A stretch of DNA of 29,144 nucleotides. Origin: Bacillota bacterium (GTDB lineage Bacteria; Bacillota_I; Bacilli_A; RFN20; CAG-826). The DNA lies in assembly GCA_023396795.1 (NCBI GenBank), contig JAEWUY010000117.1:1-29144 (forward strand), given 5' to 3'. Positions 8,082-16,346 of the stretch are shown in pieces. Numbering within the stretch: the first letter of the stretch is position 1; each line of letters begins with the position of its first letter. Under the pieces are notes generated by a model. That model did no database searches. It saw nothing but the letters and a program-made list of their open reading frames with translations, and was not told where the DNA came from. A program made the position numbers and the translations under genes.

Positions 8082-8113
8082 TTTTTGGTATTGACCAAAC
8101 AAAAGGTAAAGTT

Positions 8114-8461
8114 TTGAAAAGGCAGTATCGTATTCGTAAAGCCGAGGACTTCCACCGCATTATTCACGCTTCTTGTTTCGTCAAAAACCAAAGTTTTGTT
8201 ATTTACTTTCAAACAAACGAGCTTAATAGTTCACGAGTCGGCATATCAATTCCAAAAAGACTTGGCATCGCCGTTGTACGTAACAAAATTAAGCGACAAA
8301 TCAAAGCCATTCTACAAGAGGCCCTTGACGTCAACAAACCTATCGATTACGTAATTGTTCCTAAACGCAGTTACGACATTGAGGATTTTAGCAAAACAAA
8401 AGACGCACTAAAGGGTCTCCTTAAAAAGATCGGAGACCATCATTTTGAAAAAAGCAACTAA
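8114..8461 (+). CDS. rnpA: Ribonuclease P protein component
   Basis: Protein subunit of RNase P, which helps the RNA subunit bind and cut pre-tRNA 5' leaders. 115 aa, typical length. Family marks: KRQYRIRKAEDFHRI at the N terminus, then SSRVGISIPKRLGIAVVRNKIKRQIKA, the conserved RNR-type basic helix (here RNKIKR), and the DYVIVPKRS strand. The start is TTG at 8114 with AAAGGT upstream; no ATG fits. It follows rpmH by 32 bases and overlaps yidC by 17, which implies coupled translation. The RNA subunit rnpB is not in the window. Confidence 0.96.
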   Translation: MKRQYRIRKAEDFHRIIHASCFVKNQSFVIYFQTNELNSSRVGISIPKRLGIAVVRNKIKRQIKAILQEALDVNKPIDYVIVPKRSYDIEDFSKTKDALKGLLKKIGDHHFEKSN

Positions 8462-9878
8462 GCGCATACTTACTTTCGGAGGACTTCTTTTTGCTGTCGT
8501 TCTCATAAGCGGCTGTACTGCGAGCTTTTGCTCGAATAACGACAAAGCCAACATTCTTTATACTTATGAAGATGGTGTTTCTGTTTATGAAGACAATCAC
8601 GTAGACGGGAGTGAAGTTTTTGTTGGCAACAGTGTTTTAACAAGACGCGTTACCTATGAAAATTCACCTCTCCTTAGCGAAGTGATCGAATCCGCGACCG
8701 CAAACGCCATTAATGTTCCTACTGATTCGTATTTTGTGGCGATTGATCAGAGAGTTTTAGAAATTGCCTTGGAGCACGAATATGGTCTTGAGGTTGATTT
8801 CGCAACCATCGATGCCGCCGAAGCTAACAACGCTCTTAAGAATTTCGGATACTTAAAATTTGCCGGTTATACCGAGGATAATAATTTATTTGAATATTGG
8901 GATTTATGGACGGCGGAACTTAAGATTTCGTTGGGTGCCGAACAAGTTCCAAACCAAGATTTTACAACTTACTACAAAGAAAAACTGAACACCACAATCT
9001 CGACTTACCGGGCTTGTATCGCAATTAATGATGGCGATTACGGCAAATACGGAAGCGACGGCAATACCGAAGCTTTTATTGAAGGCAAAAGCTGGGCTTA
9101 CGCTTGGTCCAAAGGACCAATTGAAGGATTATTTGTTTATCCAGTCGCCTTTTTAGTTGACTACTTCTCGTTTGCTTTTGGAATGAACGGGTGGGGGCAA
9201 ATTGGCGCTGTCGCGCTTGTCACCTTAATTGTTCGTAGTTTAATTTTGCTAACAACCATTAAATCAACGATGGGGCAACAAAAAATGCAAGCTCTTCAAC
9301 CCGAACTTGCTAAAATTCAACAAAAATATCCCAATTCAAACACTAACCAATCTGAAAAACAACGCCTTGCTCAAGAGCAAATGGCACTTTATAAACGCCA
9401 TAAAATAAATCCGTTAAGTCAAATTTTAGTATTAATTATTCAATTCCCGGTCTTTATCGCCGTTTGGGGCGCAATGACGGGAGCGGCTGTTTTGTCCTCA
9501 GATGCTGTTTTAGGTTTGAACCTCAGTGCTGGGCTAGGAACCGCAATTCTTGATATCGCTGGATGGCCAAACGCTGCTGGTTGGTGGACAGCCGTGGTCT
9601 TATTTGTTCTAATGGGTGTTGCGCAGTTTATATCTATGAAGTTGCCACAATGGATGCAAAAAGCTCGCACCAAAAACGTCAAACGTTTGTCAAAAAATCC
9701 TGCTGAAGACAAACAAGCAAAACAGATGAAATGGTTCAGCAATATTATGCTGATCATGATTATAGTTATGGGCTTTAGCTTACCGGCTGCCATGGGTGTT
9801 TATTGGTTTATCGGCGCGATTATTTCCGTCATTCAAACCTTAATCATGCAGACGATTATGGCTCGTAGCAAAAAATAG
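8445..9878 (+). CDS. yidC: Membrane protein insertase YidC, lipoprotein form with enlarged outer domain
   Basis: Oxa1/YidC family insertase that helps membrane proteins enter the bilayer alone or with SecYEG. 477 aa. A lipoprotein signal peptide ends at the lipobox LISGC with Cys24. Residues 25 to about 222 are an extracytoplasmic region I do not recognise. The core follows: hydrophobic segments near 226-247 and 250-273 with the conserved Arg264 (TLIVRSLILL), a charged cytoplasmic loop 275-322, then segments near 324-345, 380-398 and 432-468. Gram-positive YidC/SpoIIIJ proteins are usually about 260-290 aa, so the outer domain is extra. Start TTG at 8445 with GGAGA eight bases upstream, inside rnpA. 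It is followed by its usual partner jag. Confidence 0.93.
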   Translation: MKKATKRILTFGGLLFAVVLISGCTASFCSNNDKANILYTYEDGVSVYEDNHVDGSEVFVGNSVLTRRVTYENSPLLSEVIESATANAINVPTDSYFVAIDQRVLEIALEHEYGLEVDFATIDAAEANNALKNFGYLKFAGYTEDNNLFEYWDLWTAELKISLGAEQVPNQDFTTYYKEKLNTTISTYRACIAINDGDYGKYGSDGNTEAFIEGKSWAYAWSKGPIEGLFVYPVAFLVDYFSFAFGMNGWGQIGAVALVTLIVRSLILLTTIKSTMGQQKMQALQPELAKIQQKYPNSNTNQSEKQRLAQEQMALYKRHKINPLSQILVLIIQFPVFIAVWGAMTGAAVLSSDAVLGLNLSAGLGTAILDIAGWPNAAGWWTAVVLFVLMGVAQFISMKLPQWMQKARTKNVKRLSKNPAEDKQAKQMKWFSNIMLIMIIVMGFSLPAAMGVYWFIGAIISVIQTLIMQTIMARSKK

Positions 9879-9890
9879 TAAGGAGACGAA

Positions 9891-10487
9891 ATGAAAAAAT
9901 ACCAAGCTAAAACAGTCGACGAGGCCGTTAACCTCGCCGCCCAAGAACTAGGAATATTGCCAAGTGAAGTCAACTTCGCAATTTACGAAGAGAAAAAAGG
10001 CATTTTTAAAAAAGTCACGATTGAAGTCTATGAATTAAGTGATGCAATTGAATTTGCGGAAGGCTATTTAAAAAACGTCACCGCGGCTTTAGGAATTGTT
10101 GCAGAAACGACAACCGTCTTAAAAGACGATATCATCCATATTTCTCTAAATTCGGATCATAACCCAATCTTAATTGGTAAAAACGGCAAGACCTTACAAG
10201 CCCTTAACGAATTAACGAGACTCGCTGTTTCTTCCAAATATAAAAAGAGATTTAGAATTTTATTAGATATTAACGACTATAAAGACGGCAAATATTCCCG
10301 TGTGGCCTTTGCTGCCCGTCGGGCCGCTAAAGAAGTCCAAAAAACAAGAATGGATGCGACTCTAGAGGCTATGCCGGCTGATGAAAGACGCGTCGTTCAT
10401 AACGCCCTTGCCAACTTCTCACACATTAAAACTGAGTCCGCTGGCGAAGGAAACCGCCGCGCTGTTGTCGTCAAATATATTGATTAG
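9891..10487 (+). CDS. jag: KhpB/Jag RNA-binding protein (Jag-N, KH, R3H)
   Basis: RNA-binding protein that with KhpA controls cell elongation and division in Gram-positive bacteria. 198 aa. The Jag-N domain is at 1-50 (KTVDEAVNLAAQELG, KKGIFKK), the KH domain about 75-140 with the loop LIGKNGKTLQAL, and the R3H domain about 150-198 with ADERRVVHNAL and the ending GEGNRRAVVVKYID. ATG at 9891 with AAGGAGA upstream, 12 bases after yidC. A terminator follows directly, so it closes the rpmH transcript. Its place after yidC is the classical one. Confidence 0.95.
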   Translation: MKKYQAKTVDEAVNLAAQELGILPSEVNFAIYEEKKGIFKKVTIEVYELSDAIEFAEGYLKNVTAALGIVAETTTVLKDDIIHISLNSDHNPILIGKNGKTLQALNELTRLAVSSKYKKRFRILLDINDYKDGKYSRVAFAARRAAKEVQKTRMDATLEAMPADERRVVHNALANFSHIKTESAGEGNRRAVVVKYID

Positions 10488-10492
10488 TAAAG

Positions 10493-10513
10493 AGAGCCAT
10501 TAGGCTCTTTTTT
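10493..10513 (+). terminator. Terminator after jag
   Basis: AGAGCC / GGCTCT stem with a 4-nt loop ATTA, then five T. It sits 14 nt before the mnmE ATG, so mnmE needs readthrough or a promoter that overlaps it; I see no clear one. Confidence 0.75.
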
Positions 10514-10527
10514 GCCTCAGAAACATT

Positions 10528-11847
10528 ATGCATGAGACCATTGTTGCTTTAGCAACGCCACCACTAAAATCAGCCATAGCTGTCATTCGCTTGTCGGGTG
10601 ACGATGTCTTTGAAATTGTCTCCAAAGTTTTTAGTCATAATTTAATTAATATAACGGAGCGTTCTGTTTATGTTGGTCAAATTATTAAAGATAACGAAAT
10701 CATTGACGAGATAGTTTTACTCGCCCACGTTAACCCTAAATCCTTTACTGGCGAAAACGCTGTTGAAATTATGAGCCACGGATCGATGCTTATCGTCGAT
10801 GAGATTATTGAATTACTCATTGGCGCGGGAGCGCGATTAGCTAATAACGGCGAGTTTTCGTCACGAGCCTTTTTAAATGGCAAAATTGATTTAATTCAAG
10901 CTGAAGCGATAAACGATTTAATTAACGCCAGGACGAGAGAGGCAAAGAAAATCTCTCTTTTTTCATTAAAGGGCGAGACAAGTCATCTTGTAATTCCAAT
11001 AAAAAAAGCGATCGCTGACTTATTAAGTCAGATTGAAGTCAATATTGATTTTCCAGAATATGAAGATATTGAAGAAGTTAGTCGCGAACAAGTTGTGGAG
11101 GTGTGCAGTCGTATTGTCGATGACGTTACACAACTTATTCATGCTGGAAAGCAAGGCCAAATAATTAAAGAAGGCATTAAAGTGGCAATTATAGGCAAAC
11201 CAAACGTTGGTAAATCCTCGCTTTTAAATGCGATGATCGGTCAAGAAAAAGCGATTGTCACGAACATACCTGGAACAACCCGCGATATTGTCGAAGGTGA
11301 AATTAATCTTAAAGGTATTACTTTAAATATTTTAGATACTGCCGGCATTCGAGAAGTGAATAATGAGATCGAAAGCATTGGCATTCAAAAAGCTAAAGTC
11401 GCTACAGAAGAAGCTGATTTAGTTATTCTTGTCTTAGATGCCACAGAAGAAGCTGAGGATTCTTTTGTGAATCTTATCAAAGATAAAAAACACATTATCG
11501 TTTATAACAAAGGCGATATTGCAAAAAACAGAAAAGAAAACAACTTATATATTTCTGCCTTAAATAAAGATATTGATCCACTATTAAAAGAAATAACGAA
11601 GGTTTTAGCTATAAATCAAGATGTATACGAACAACCAAGCCTTAATAACGCTCGTCAATTAGGCCTGCTAGGAGCGATTCGAGAAAGTCTACTCCAAGCA
11701 GTCGAAGACGCCAAAAACAATCAACCCATTGACCTTGTAAGTGTTAATCTTTTAAGCGCATATAATGCAACTTTAGAAATATTAGGCGAAGGAAACAAAA
11801 ACGACATTACCGAAGAAATCTTTTCTCGTTTTTGCGTTGGGAAATAA
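10528..11847 (+). CDS. mnmE: tRNA uridine-5-carboxymethylaminomethyl modification GTPase
   Basis: GTPase that with MnmG modifies the wobble U34 of several tRNAs. 439 aa, slightly short of the usual 450-460. The N-terminal folate-binding domain starts HETIVALATPPLKSAIAVIR; the G domain has G1 GKPNVGKSS, G2 TTRDIVEG, G3 DTAGIRE and G4 NKGD; the C terminus ends FCVGK, the family's C(I/L/V)GK box with the catalytic Cys. No convincing Shine-Dalgarno precedes the ATG at 10528, and a terminator lies just upstream. The usual next gene mnmG is not here: tatD follows, with 2 bases between the mnmE stop and the tatD ATG. Confidence 0.96.
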   Translation: MHETIVALATPPLKSAIAVIRLSGDDVFEIVSKVFSHNLINITERSVYVGQIIKDNEIIDEIVLLAHVNPKSFTGENAVEIMSHGSMLIVDEIIELLIGAGARLANNGEFSSRAFLNGKIDLIQAEAINDLINARTREAKKISLFSLKGETSHLVIPIKKAIADLLSQIEVNIDFPEYEDIEEVSREQVVEVCSRIVDDVTQLIHAGKQGQIIKEGIKVAIIGKPNVGKSSLLNAMIGQEKAIVTNIPGTTRDIVEGEINLKGITLNILDTAGIREVNNEIESIGIQKAKVATEEADLVILVLDATEEAEDSFVNLIKDKKHIIVYNKGDIAKNRKENNLYISALNKDIDPLLKEITKVLAINQDVYEQPSLNNARQLGLLGAIRESLLQAVEDAKNNQPIDLVSVNLLSAYNATLEILGEGNKNDITEEIFSRFCVGK

Positions 11848-11849
11848 TT

Positions 11850-12620
11850 ATGATTGACTCACACTGTCATTTAAATCACGACCGTTTCTACGGTAACCCG
11901 GAAAAATATATAACTGCCGCAATGGAAAAAGGGGTGCGTTCTTTTTTGGTTGTGGGATATGATCTAAAGTCTTCCCGACGTGCGGTTGCTTTAGCAAAAC
12001 GCTTTCCTAACGTTTATGCTGCGGTGGGAATTCATCCTACCGACATAAAATCGCGAGGGGAAAACGACCTTAAAGAAATTGAAGAACTGCTCAAAGAGAC
12101 TAAAGTTGTTGGTTTTGGAGAAATTGGGCTTGATTATTATTGGGATAAAGACGAAAAAATCCAAGCTCAACAAAAGAAATATTTTATTGAACAAATTAAT
12201 ATCGCTAACCGCCACCACAAACCAATTATTGTTCATACTCGTGACGCGTCCTATGACACGTTTAAGATTCTTAGTGATAATCGCCCTCTTTATGGGGGAA
12301 TTATGCATTGTTATTCAGGAAGCGCTGAGATGGTCGGGAATTATGTTGATTTAGGACTATATATCTCTCTTGGTGGGCCAGTCACTTTTTTAAATGCCAA
12401 AACACCAAAGGAAGTGGCTAAAATAACTCCAATAAATCGCTTATTGGTCGAAACCGATTCACCCTACCTTGCTCCGCACCCACTACGTGGGCAATCAAAC
12501 GAACCCGCTAATTTACCGTTGATTGTCGAAGCAATTGCTAATCTTCGTGGTGAGACCGTTGCCGCCATTGACGAAGCTACAACATCAAACTTTAACCGCT
12601 TATTTGGTTTACAAAAGTAA
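11850..12620 (+). CDS. tatD: TatD family metal-dependent hydrolase / DNase
   Basis: TIM-barrel metallohydrolase of the TatD family, with 3'-5' DNase activity in studied members. 256 aa, normal. Metal ligands are visible: MIDSHCHLNHD (HxH), GEIGLDYYW (Glu), PIIVHTRDA (His), GIMHCYSG (His) and LLVETDSPYL (Asp), followed by the typical HPLRGQSNEPAN. The ATG at 11850 is chosen because the barrel starts at once; a TTG at 11832 would only add six residues inside mnmE and has no Shine-Dalgarno. The stop overlaps the rnmV start (TAATG). The order tatD-rnmV-rsmA matches yabD-rnmV-ksgA of Bacillus. Confidence 0.95.
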   Translation: MIDSHCHLNHDRFYGNPEKYITAAMEKGVRSFLVVGYDLKSSRRAVALAKRFPNVYAAVGIHPTDIKSRGENDLKEIEELLKETKVVGFGEIGLDYYWDKDEKIQAQQKKYFIEQINIANRHHKPIIVHTRDASYDTFKILSDNRPLYGGIMHCYSGSAEMVGNYVDLGLYISLGGPVTFLNAKTPKEVAKITPINRLLVETDSPYLAPHPLRGQSNEPANLPLIVEAIANLRGETVAAIDEATTSNFNRLFGLQK

Positions 12621-13165
12621 TGAAGAAAAAAATTAACGCTATTTTAGTCGTTGAAGGAAAGACTGATGTCGCTTTTTTGTCTTCGTTTATTGATACCGAA
12701 TTTGTGAGCACAAATGGATCAGATGTTCCTATAGAGACGATAAACTATCTTAAAAAACAACGAGCAAGCAAAGAAATAATTGTTTTTACTGATCCTGACG
12801 CTCCTGGTCAATTAATTCGTGCAAAATTGGATGCGGCAATCCCTGGTTTAAAACATAGCTATGTCGCTAAAAAAGATGCAATTAAAAATGGCAAAGTTGG
12901 AGTGGCAGAAACGAGTCAAAAACGAATTCTTGAAGCGTTAAATTTTCAGATTGAAACCTCCACAAATAACAATAGCGATTTAAAAGAAATTGATCTTTAT
13001 GATTTGGGTCTTCTTGGGAGTGAAAACGCGACTATGAGACGCAATTATGTGGCTACATATTTTCATCTTGGATTTGTTAATGCTAAACAGTTTCTTAAAC
13101 GAGCTCGTTCAATGAATCTTACCCATCAGATAATTAAGGAAGCCATCGATGAAACTAACGGATGA
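12620..13165 (+). CDS. rnmV: Ribonuclease M5
   Basis: TOPRIM-fold nuclease that makes mature 5S rRNA from its precursor with ribosomal protein L18. 181 aa. TOPRIM motifs: ILVVEGKTDVAFL at residues 8-20 (catalytic Glu) and VFTDPDAPGQLIR (DPD motif) in the middle, then a C-terminal helical half typical of RNase M5. The ATG shares one base with the tatD TAA, and its 3' end overlaps rsmA by 17 bases, so tatD, rnmV and rsmA form one coupled unit. The neighbour rsmA acts on 16S rRNA, which fits an rRNA maturation unit. Confidence 0.93.
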   Translation: MKKKINAILVVEGKTDVAFLSSFIDTEFVSTNGSDVPIETINYLKKQRASKEIIVFTDPDAPGQLIRAKLDAAIPGLKHSYVAKKDAIKNGKVGVAETSQKRILEALNFQIETSTNNNSDLKEIDLYDLGLLGSENATMRRNYVATYFHLGFVNAKQFLKRARSMNLTHQIIKEAIDETNG

Positions 13166-13964
13166 ACAAGGCTTTTTTGATTATATCAAAACCATGCGCC
13201 TTATAGCTTCTAAGGATCTCGGCCAGAATTTTTTAATTAATCCAAACATTGCGCGAAAAATCGTTGATTATTTAGAGATCAGGAATGGTGAAAAAGTCTT
13301 GGAAATCGGAGCGGGTTTCGGCTCTCTTTCTTACTTTTTAGTGGAACAAGAAGGCGAGATAATATTACTCGATGTTGATCCTAAAACCATCACTTTTTTA
13401 AGCGAAAATTTCGCTAGTAAACAATTAGTATACATAATTCAGGAAAGCATTTTTAAGCATAATGTTTCGACCTATGAAAAAATAATTGGCAACCTGCCTT
13501 ATTACATAACAAGCGACACCATTGAGTATGTTCTTTTAAAAGCGCGAAAAACTCGCAAAATGGTCTTAATGATTCAAAAGGAAGTTTTACCTAGATTATT
13601 AGCGAAAGCCGGTGAAGAAGGCTACGGACCGTTGGCTATTCTTACAAAGTATTTGGGTTCTGCTCAAAAGGTACTTAACGTAAGCCGCGGTCAATTTGTG
13701 CCGGCCCCCCACATTGACTCAATAGTGGTCGTTATTGATATCAATGAAAATAACGATTATGAAACAGCGGAAAAACTTCTGAAAATTACTATGAAATTAT
13801 TTCATCACCGCCGGAAAACAATTCGCAATAATTTGCGTTTACTATTGGGAGACGATAAAACAACGCAACAAGCTTTGCTTAGCGCAGGAATTGATGGCGA
13901 TAAACGCCCTCAAGATATTTCTCAAGAAGATTATTTGCGCCTGATAAAACAATTGAAGTTTTAA
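13149..13964 (+). CDS. rsmA: 16S rRNA dimethyladenosine transferase RsmA (KsgA)
   Basis: SAM-dependent enzyme that dimethylates two adenines in the 3' end of 16S rRNA, a late check in 30S assembly. 271 aa, usual length. Motifs: KDLGQNFLINPNIARKI near the N terminus, SAM motif I VLEIGAGFGSLSYFL, and the catalytic IIGNLPYYITSD (NLPY). The C-terminal small domain has HHRRKTIRNNLR. The ATG at 13149 lies inside rnmV with AAGGA eight bases upstream. Loss of this enzyme gives kasugamycin resistance; here it looks intact. A promoter candidate for ispE begins in its last codons. Confidence 0.96.
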   Translation: MKLTDEQGFFDYIKTMRLIASKDLGQNFLINPNIARKIVDYLEIRNGEKVLEIGAGFGSLSYFLVEQEGEIILLDVDPKTITFLSENFASKQLVYIIQESIFKHNVSTYEKIIGNLPYYITSDTIEYVLLKARKTRKMVLMIQKEVLPRLLAKAGEEGYGPLAILTKYLGSAQKVLNVSRGQFVPAPHIDSIVVVIDINENNDYETAEKLLKITMKLFHHRRKTIRNNLRLLLGDDKTTQQALLSAGIDGDKRPQDISQEDYLRLIKQLKF

Positions 13965-13981
13965 GACTTCAAAGATACAAT
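13953..13981 (+). promoter_or_regulatory. Promoter candidate for ispE-glmU
   Basis: TTGAAG at 13953-13958 and TACAAT at 13976-13981 with 17 bp spacing. The -35 lies in the end of rsmA. It gives a leader of about 19 nt before the ispE ATG. Confidence 0.6.
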
Positions 13982-14006
13982 GTTATACGCCTAGGGAAAC
14001 CCATTC

Positions 14007-14861
14007 ATGTACATCAAAGCTTTTGCCAAAATTAACATCGCCTTAAACGTTCTTGGGAAAGACGATAATGGTTATCATCAACTTGATATGGTAAATCTTC
14101 CTTTGGAACTCCATGACTCTATTGAAATTACAATCCTACCTGGTTCCGCAGACTCATTCATTACGTGTGATGATATCGAAATCGAAGATACCAAGTATAA
14201 CTTAATTAGCATCGCGATTGCCAAAGCTCGTGAAAAATATAAATTTAAACAACAATTTACCATTCATGTATTTAAAGATATTCCGATTTCTGCTGGTTTA
14301 GCGGGTGGAAGCGCGAACGCTGCCGCGGTTTTAAATGCTCTTTTTTTGTTATTAAAAATAAAACCAAGCCGTCAAGAAATGATCGAGTTAGCGAAATCCA
14401 TTGGGGCTGATGTTCCTTTCTGTATGTTTAATATTCCAGCGCGAGTCACAGGAATTGGCGAAATTATTGAACCCATCGTTGTTAAAAAAGTGTATCAAGT
14501 TTTAATTGTTAAGCCTTTTAAAGGACTATCAACTAAAAACGTCTTTGATAAAGCTGATTCAACGGAATTGGAAAACGGAAACGTAGACAACGTTGTTAAA
14601 GCTCTTGCTAATGGCGATGACGAATTGTTATCATCTTCGATTCATAACGCCCTTGAAAAAGCCTCTTTTTCCATGTTGCCGGAGATTAAAAAGATAAAAG
14701 AACTTATGATTTCTGACGGTCTTAAAAACGTTCTAATGAGCGGCTCTGGTAGTTCAGTCATTGCTTTAGAAAATGATGCCAAAAAGCTCATCAAATTAGA
14801 AAAAAAGTATGCAAAAATGGGTTATGATACCAGATTAACCCGCACACTAAGGAGAAAATAG
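14007..14861 (+). CDS. ispE: 4-diphosphocytidyl-2-C-methyl-D-erythritol kinase
   Basis: GHMP kinase of the MEP isoprenoid pathway; it phosphorylates CDP-methylerythritol using ATP. 284 aa, normal. The N terminus has AKINIALNVLG with catalytic Lys8 and GYHQLDMV; the ATP loop is PISAGLAGGSANAAA, close to the usual GLGGGSS(D/N)AA but with Ala for one Gly; GADVPFC carries the catalytic Asp135; the C terminus has MSGSGSSVIAL. The ATG at 14007 has only a weak AGGGA, 10-15 bases upstream. It is one base from glmU. The place after rsmA is as in Bacillus. Other MEP genes are not in this window, so the pathway cannot be judged. Confidence 0.93.
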   Translation: MYIKAFAKINIALNVLGKDDNGYHQLDMVNLPLELHDSIEITILPGSADSFITCDDIEIEDTKYNLISIAIAKAREKYKFKQQFTIHVFKDIPISAGLAGGSANAAAVLNALFLLLKIKPSRQEMIELAKSIGADVPFCMFNIPARVTGIGEIIEPIVVKKVYQVLIVKPFKGLSTKNVFDKADSTELENGNVDNVVKALANGDDELLSSSIHNALEKASFSMLPEIKKIKELMISDGLKNVLMSGSGSSVIALENDAKKLIKLEKKYAKMGYDTRLTRTLRRK

Positions 14862-14862
14862 T

Positions 14863-16272
14863 ATGAAAACCTACGCCATTATTTTAGCTGCTGGCAAAGG
14901 AACGAGAATGAAATCGCTTCTTGAAGACAAGTCCAAAGTTAGTTATCCCATTCTTGGCATCCCCCTTGTTAAGCACGTTTTGAATGCTTTACAACCTTTA
15001 CAACTTGATAAGAAAGTTACGATTGTCGGTTTCGGTGGTCCGGCAACGGAAGCAATTGTTCGCGATGAATCAGAAATCGTCTATCAGCACGAACAAAAAG
15101 GCACGGGCCACGCCATTATGCAAGTCGCTCCCGTTCTTGCTGGTCTTGAAGGCAAGACGCTTATTGTATGTGGCGATACACCACTATTAAGAACACAAAC
15201 ACTAAAAGCCTTGATTGCTAAACACGATCAAGACGGAAATAAATTAACTATCTTATCTGCGATTGTTCCCGACCCCTACGGTTATGGACGTATTGTTCGC
15301 GATGATAATGATGGTGTTTTAGAAATTGTTGAACAAGCCGATGTTAATGAAACGCAAAATCAAATTAAGGAAGTTAACGCCGGCGTTTATGTCTTCGATA
15401 ACAAACTTTTATTTTCATATCTCGACAATTTAAAACCAACAAACGCTCAAGGTGAGTATTATTTAACCGACTTAATTAAAATGTTCAAAAAAGATGGATT
15501 AAAAATTGGTGCTTCTATTGCTTCAGACTATAAAGAAATGCTTGGCATCAATGATCGGCGCCAACTCGAAGAAGCCGCACATATTATGGCTCGTCAAATA
15601 AACGAAAAGCATATGCTTGCGGGAGTTACAATCGAAGATTGTGGTTCAACCTATATTGGTCCAGATGTGGTAATTGGCCCGGACACCATCATTCGTCCCG
15701 GAACGCATATTCTTGGCAATTCCGTTATTGGTAAGCTCAATGTTATTGGTCCTTCAACCTATTTAGAAAATGTTATTGTCGGCGAAGAAAATCACATTAT
15801 TTTCTCACATATTGCCGATTCGACAGTTGGTAACGCTAACGAGATTGGACCATACGCCCGCATTCGCGGTCATTCAGTTGTGGAAAACCATACTCGTGTT
15901 GGCAACTTTGTTGAGTTCAAAGCTTGCGTCCTTCATGATGGTGCCAAGTCAGCCCATTTAAGTTATTTAGGCGATGTTGAAATCGGCGAAAAAACAAATA
16001 TCGGCTGTGGAACGATTGTCGCCAATTACGATGGATACAACAAAACCAAAACATTCATTGGCAAAGATGTCTTTGTTGGTTCAGGCAGCACATTAATTTC
16101 TCCGATTACTGTTTCTGATCACGCCTATATCGCAGCGGGCTCGACGATTAATCGCGACGTTCCTCAAGACGATATGGCAATCGCAAGAGCGCGTCAGGAG
16201 AATAAGCCTGGATATGGAAACGTTGTTCGCGAAAAAGCTTTGCAAAAGAAACTCGCTAATCAAAAAAAGTAA
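14863..16272 (+). CDS. glmU: Bifunctional UDP-GlcNAc pyrophosphorylase / glucosamine-1-P acetyltransferase
   Basis: Makes UDP-GlcNAc, the precursor of peptidoglycan and other polymers, in two steps. 469 aa, full length for the bifunctional form. The N-terminal uridylyltransferase has AIILAAGKGTRMKS, QKGTGHA, CGDTPLLR and ends near residue 225. The rest is a left-handed beta-helix of hexapeptide repeats, with RVGNFVEFK, the catalytic His in SAHLSYLGD, and VANYDGYNK. ATG at 14863 has AAGGAG at good distance, inside the end of ispE. A strong terminator follows. In Bacillus, prs, ctc and pth come next; here the head-on block intervenes. Confidence 0.97.
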   Translation: MKTYAIILAAGKGTRMKSLLEDKSKVSYPILGIPLVKHVLNALQPLQLDKKVTIVGFGGPATEAIVRDESEIVYQHEQKGTGHAIMQVAPVLAGLEGKTLIVCGDTPLLRTQTLKALIAKHDQDGNKLTILSAIVPDPYGYGRIVRDDNDGVLEIVEQADVNETQNQIKEVNAGVYVFDNKLLFSYLDNLKPTNAQGEYYLTDLIKMFKKDGLKIGASIASDYKEMLGINDRRQLEEAAHIMARQINEKHMLAGVTIEDCGSTYIGPDVVIGPDTIIRPGTHILGNSVIGKLNVIGPSTYLENVIVGEENHIIFSHIADSTVGNANEIGPYARIRGHSVVENHTRVGNFVEFKACVLHDGAKSAHLSYLGDVEIGEKTNIGCGTIVANYDGYNKTKTFIGKDVFVGSGSTLISPITVSDHAYIAAGSTINRDVPQDDMAIARARQENKPGYGNVVREKALQKKLANQKK

Positions 16273-16278
16273 GTTAAA

Positions 16279-16298
16279 AATAATAAAAGAAACGCCAA
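16279..16298 (+). repeat. 20-bp direct repeat, left copy
   Basis: AATAATAAAAGAAACGCCAA, found again exactly at 26099-26118. This copy runs from just after the glmU stop into the left arm of the terminator. Confidence 0.85.
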
Positions 16299-16325
16299 CT
16301 CGTAGATTTACGATTGGCGTTTTTT
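16290..16325. terminator. Terminator between convergent glmU and ppdK
   Basis: AAACGCCAA / TTGGCGTTT outer stem, a one-base bulge, and TCGTA / TACGA inner stem around a 4-nt loop, followed by six T on the plus strand. Some T-rich sequence follows on the minus strand too, so it may also serve ppdK. Confidence 0.88.
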
Positions 16326-16346
16326 GTTAGTGCTAATAAGTAAAAC

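Noticed and set aside
8084..8099. TTTGGT-ATTG-ACCAAA hairpin between rpmH and rnpA
   Set aside because: No T run follows and the stem is weak, so it is not a terminator; it might slow readthrough but nothing supports this.
14082..14340. Divergent GLAGGS loop as a sign that ispE is a different GHMP kinase
   Set aside because: Catalytic Lys8 and Asp135, length and position after rsmA all fit IspE; the Ala change is minor.
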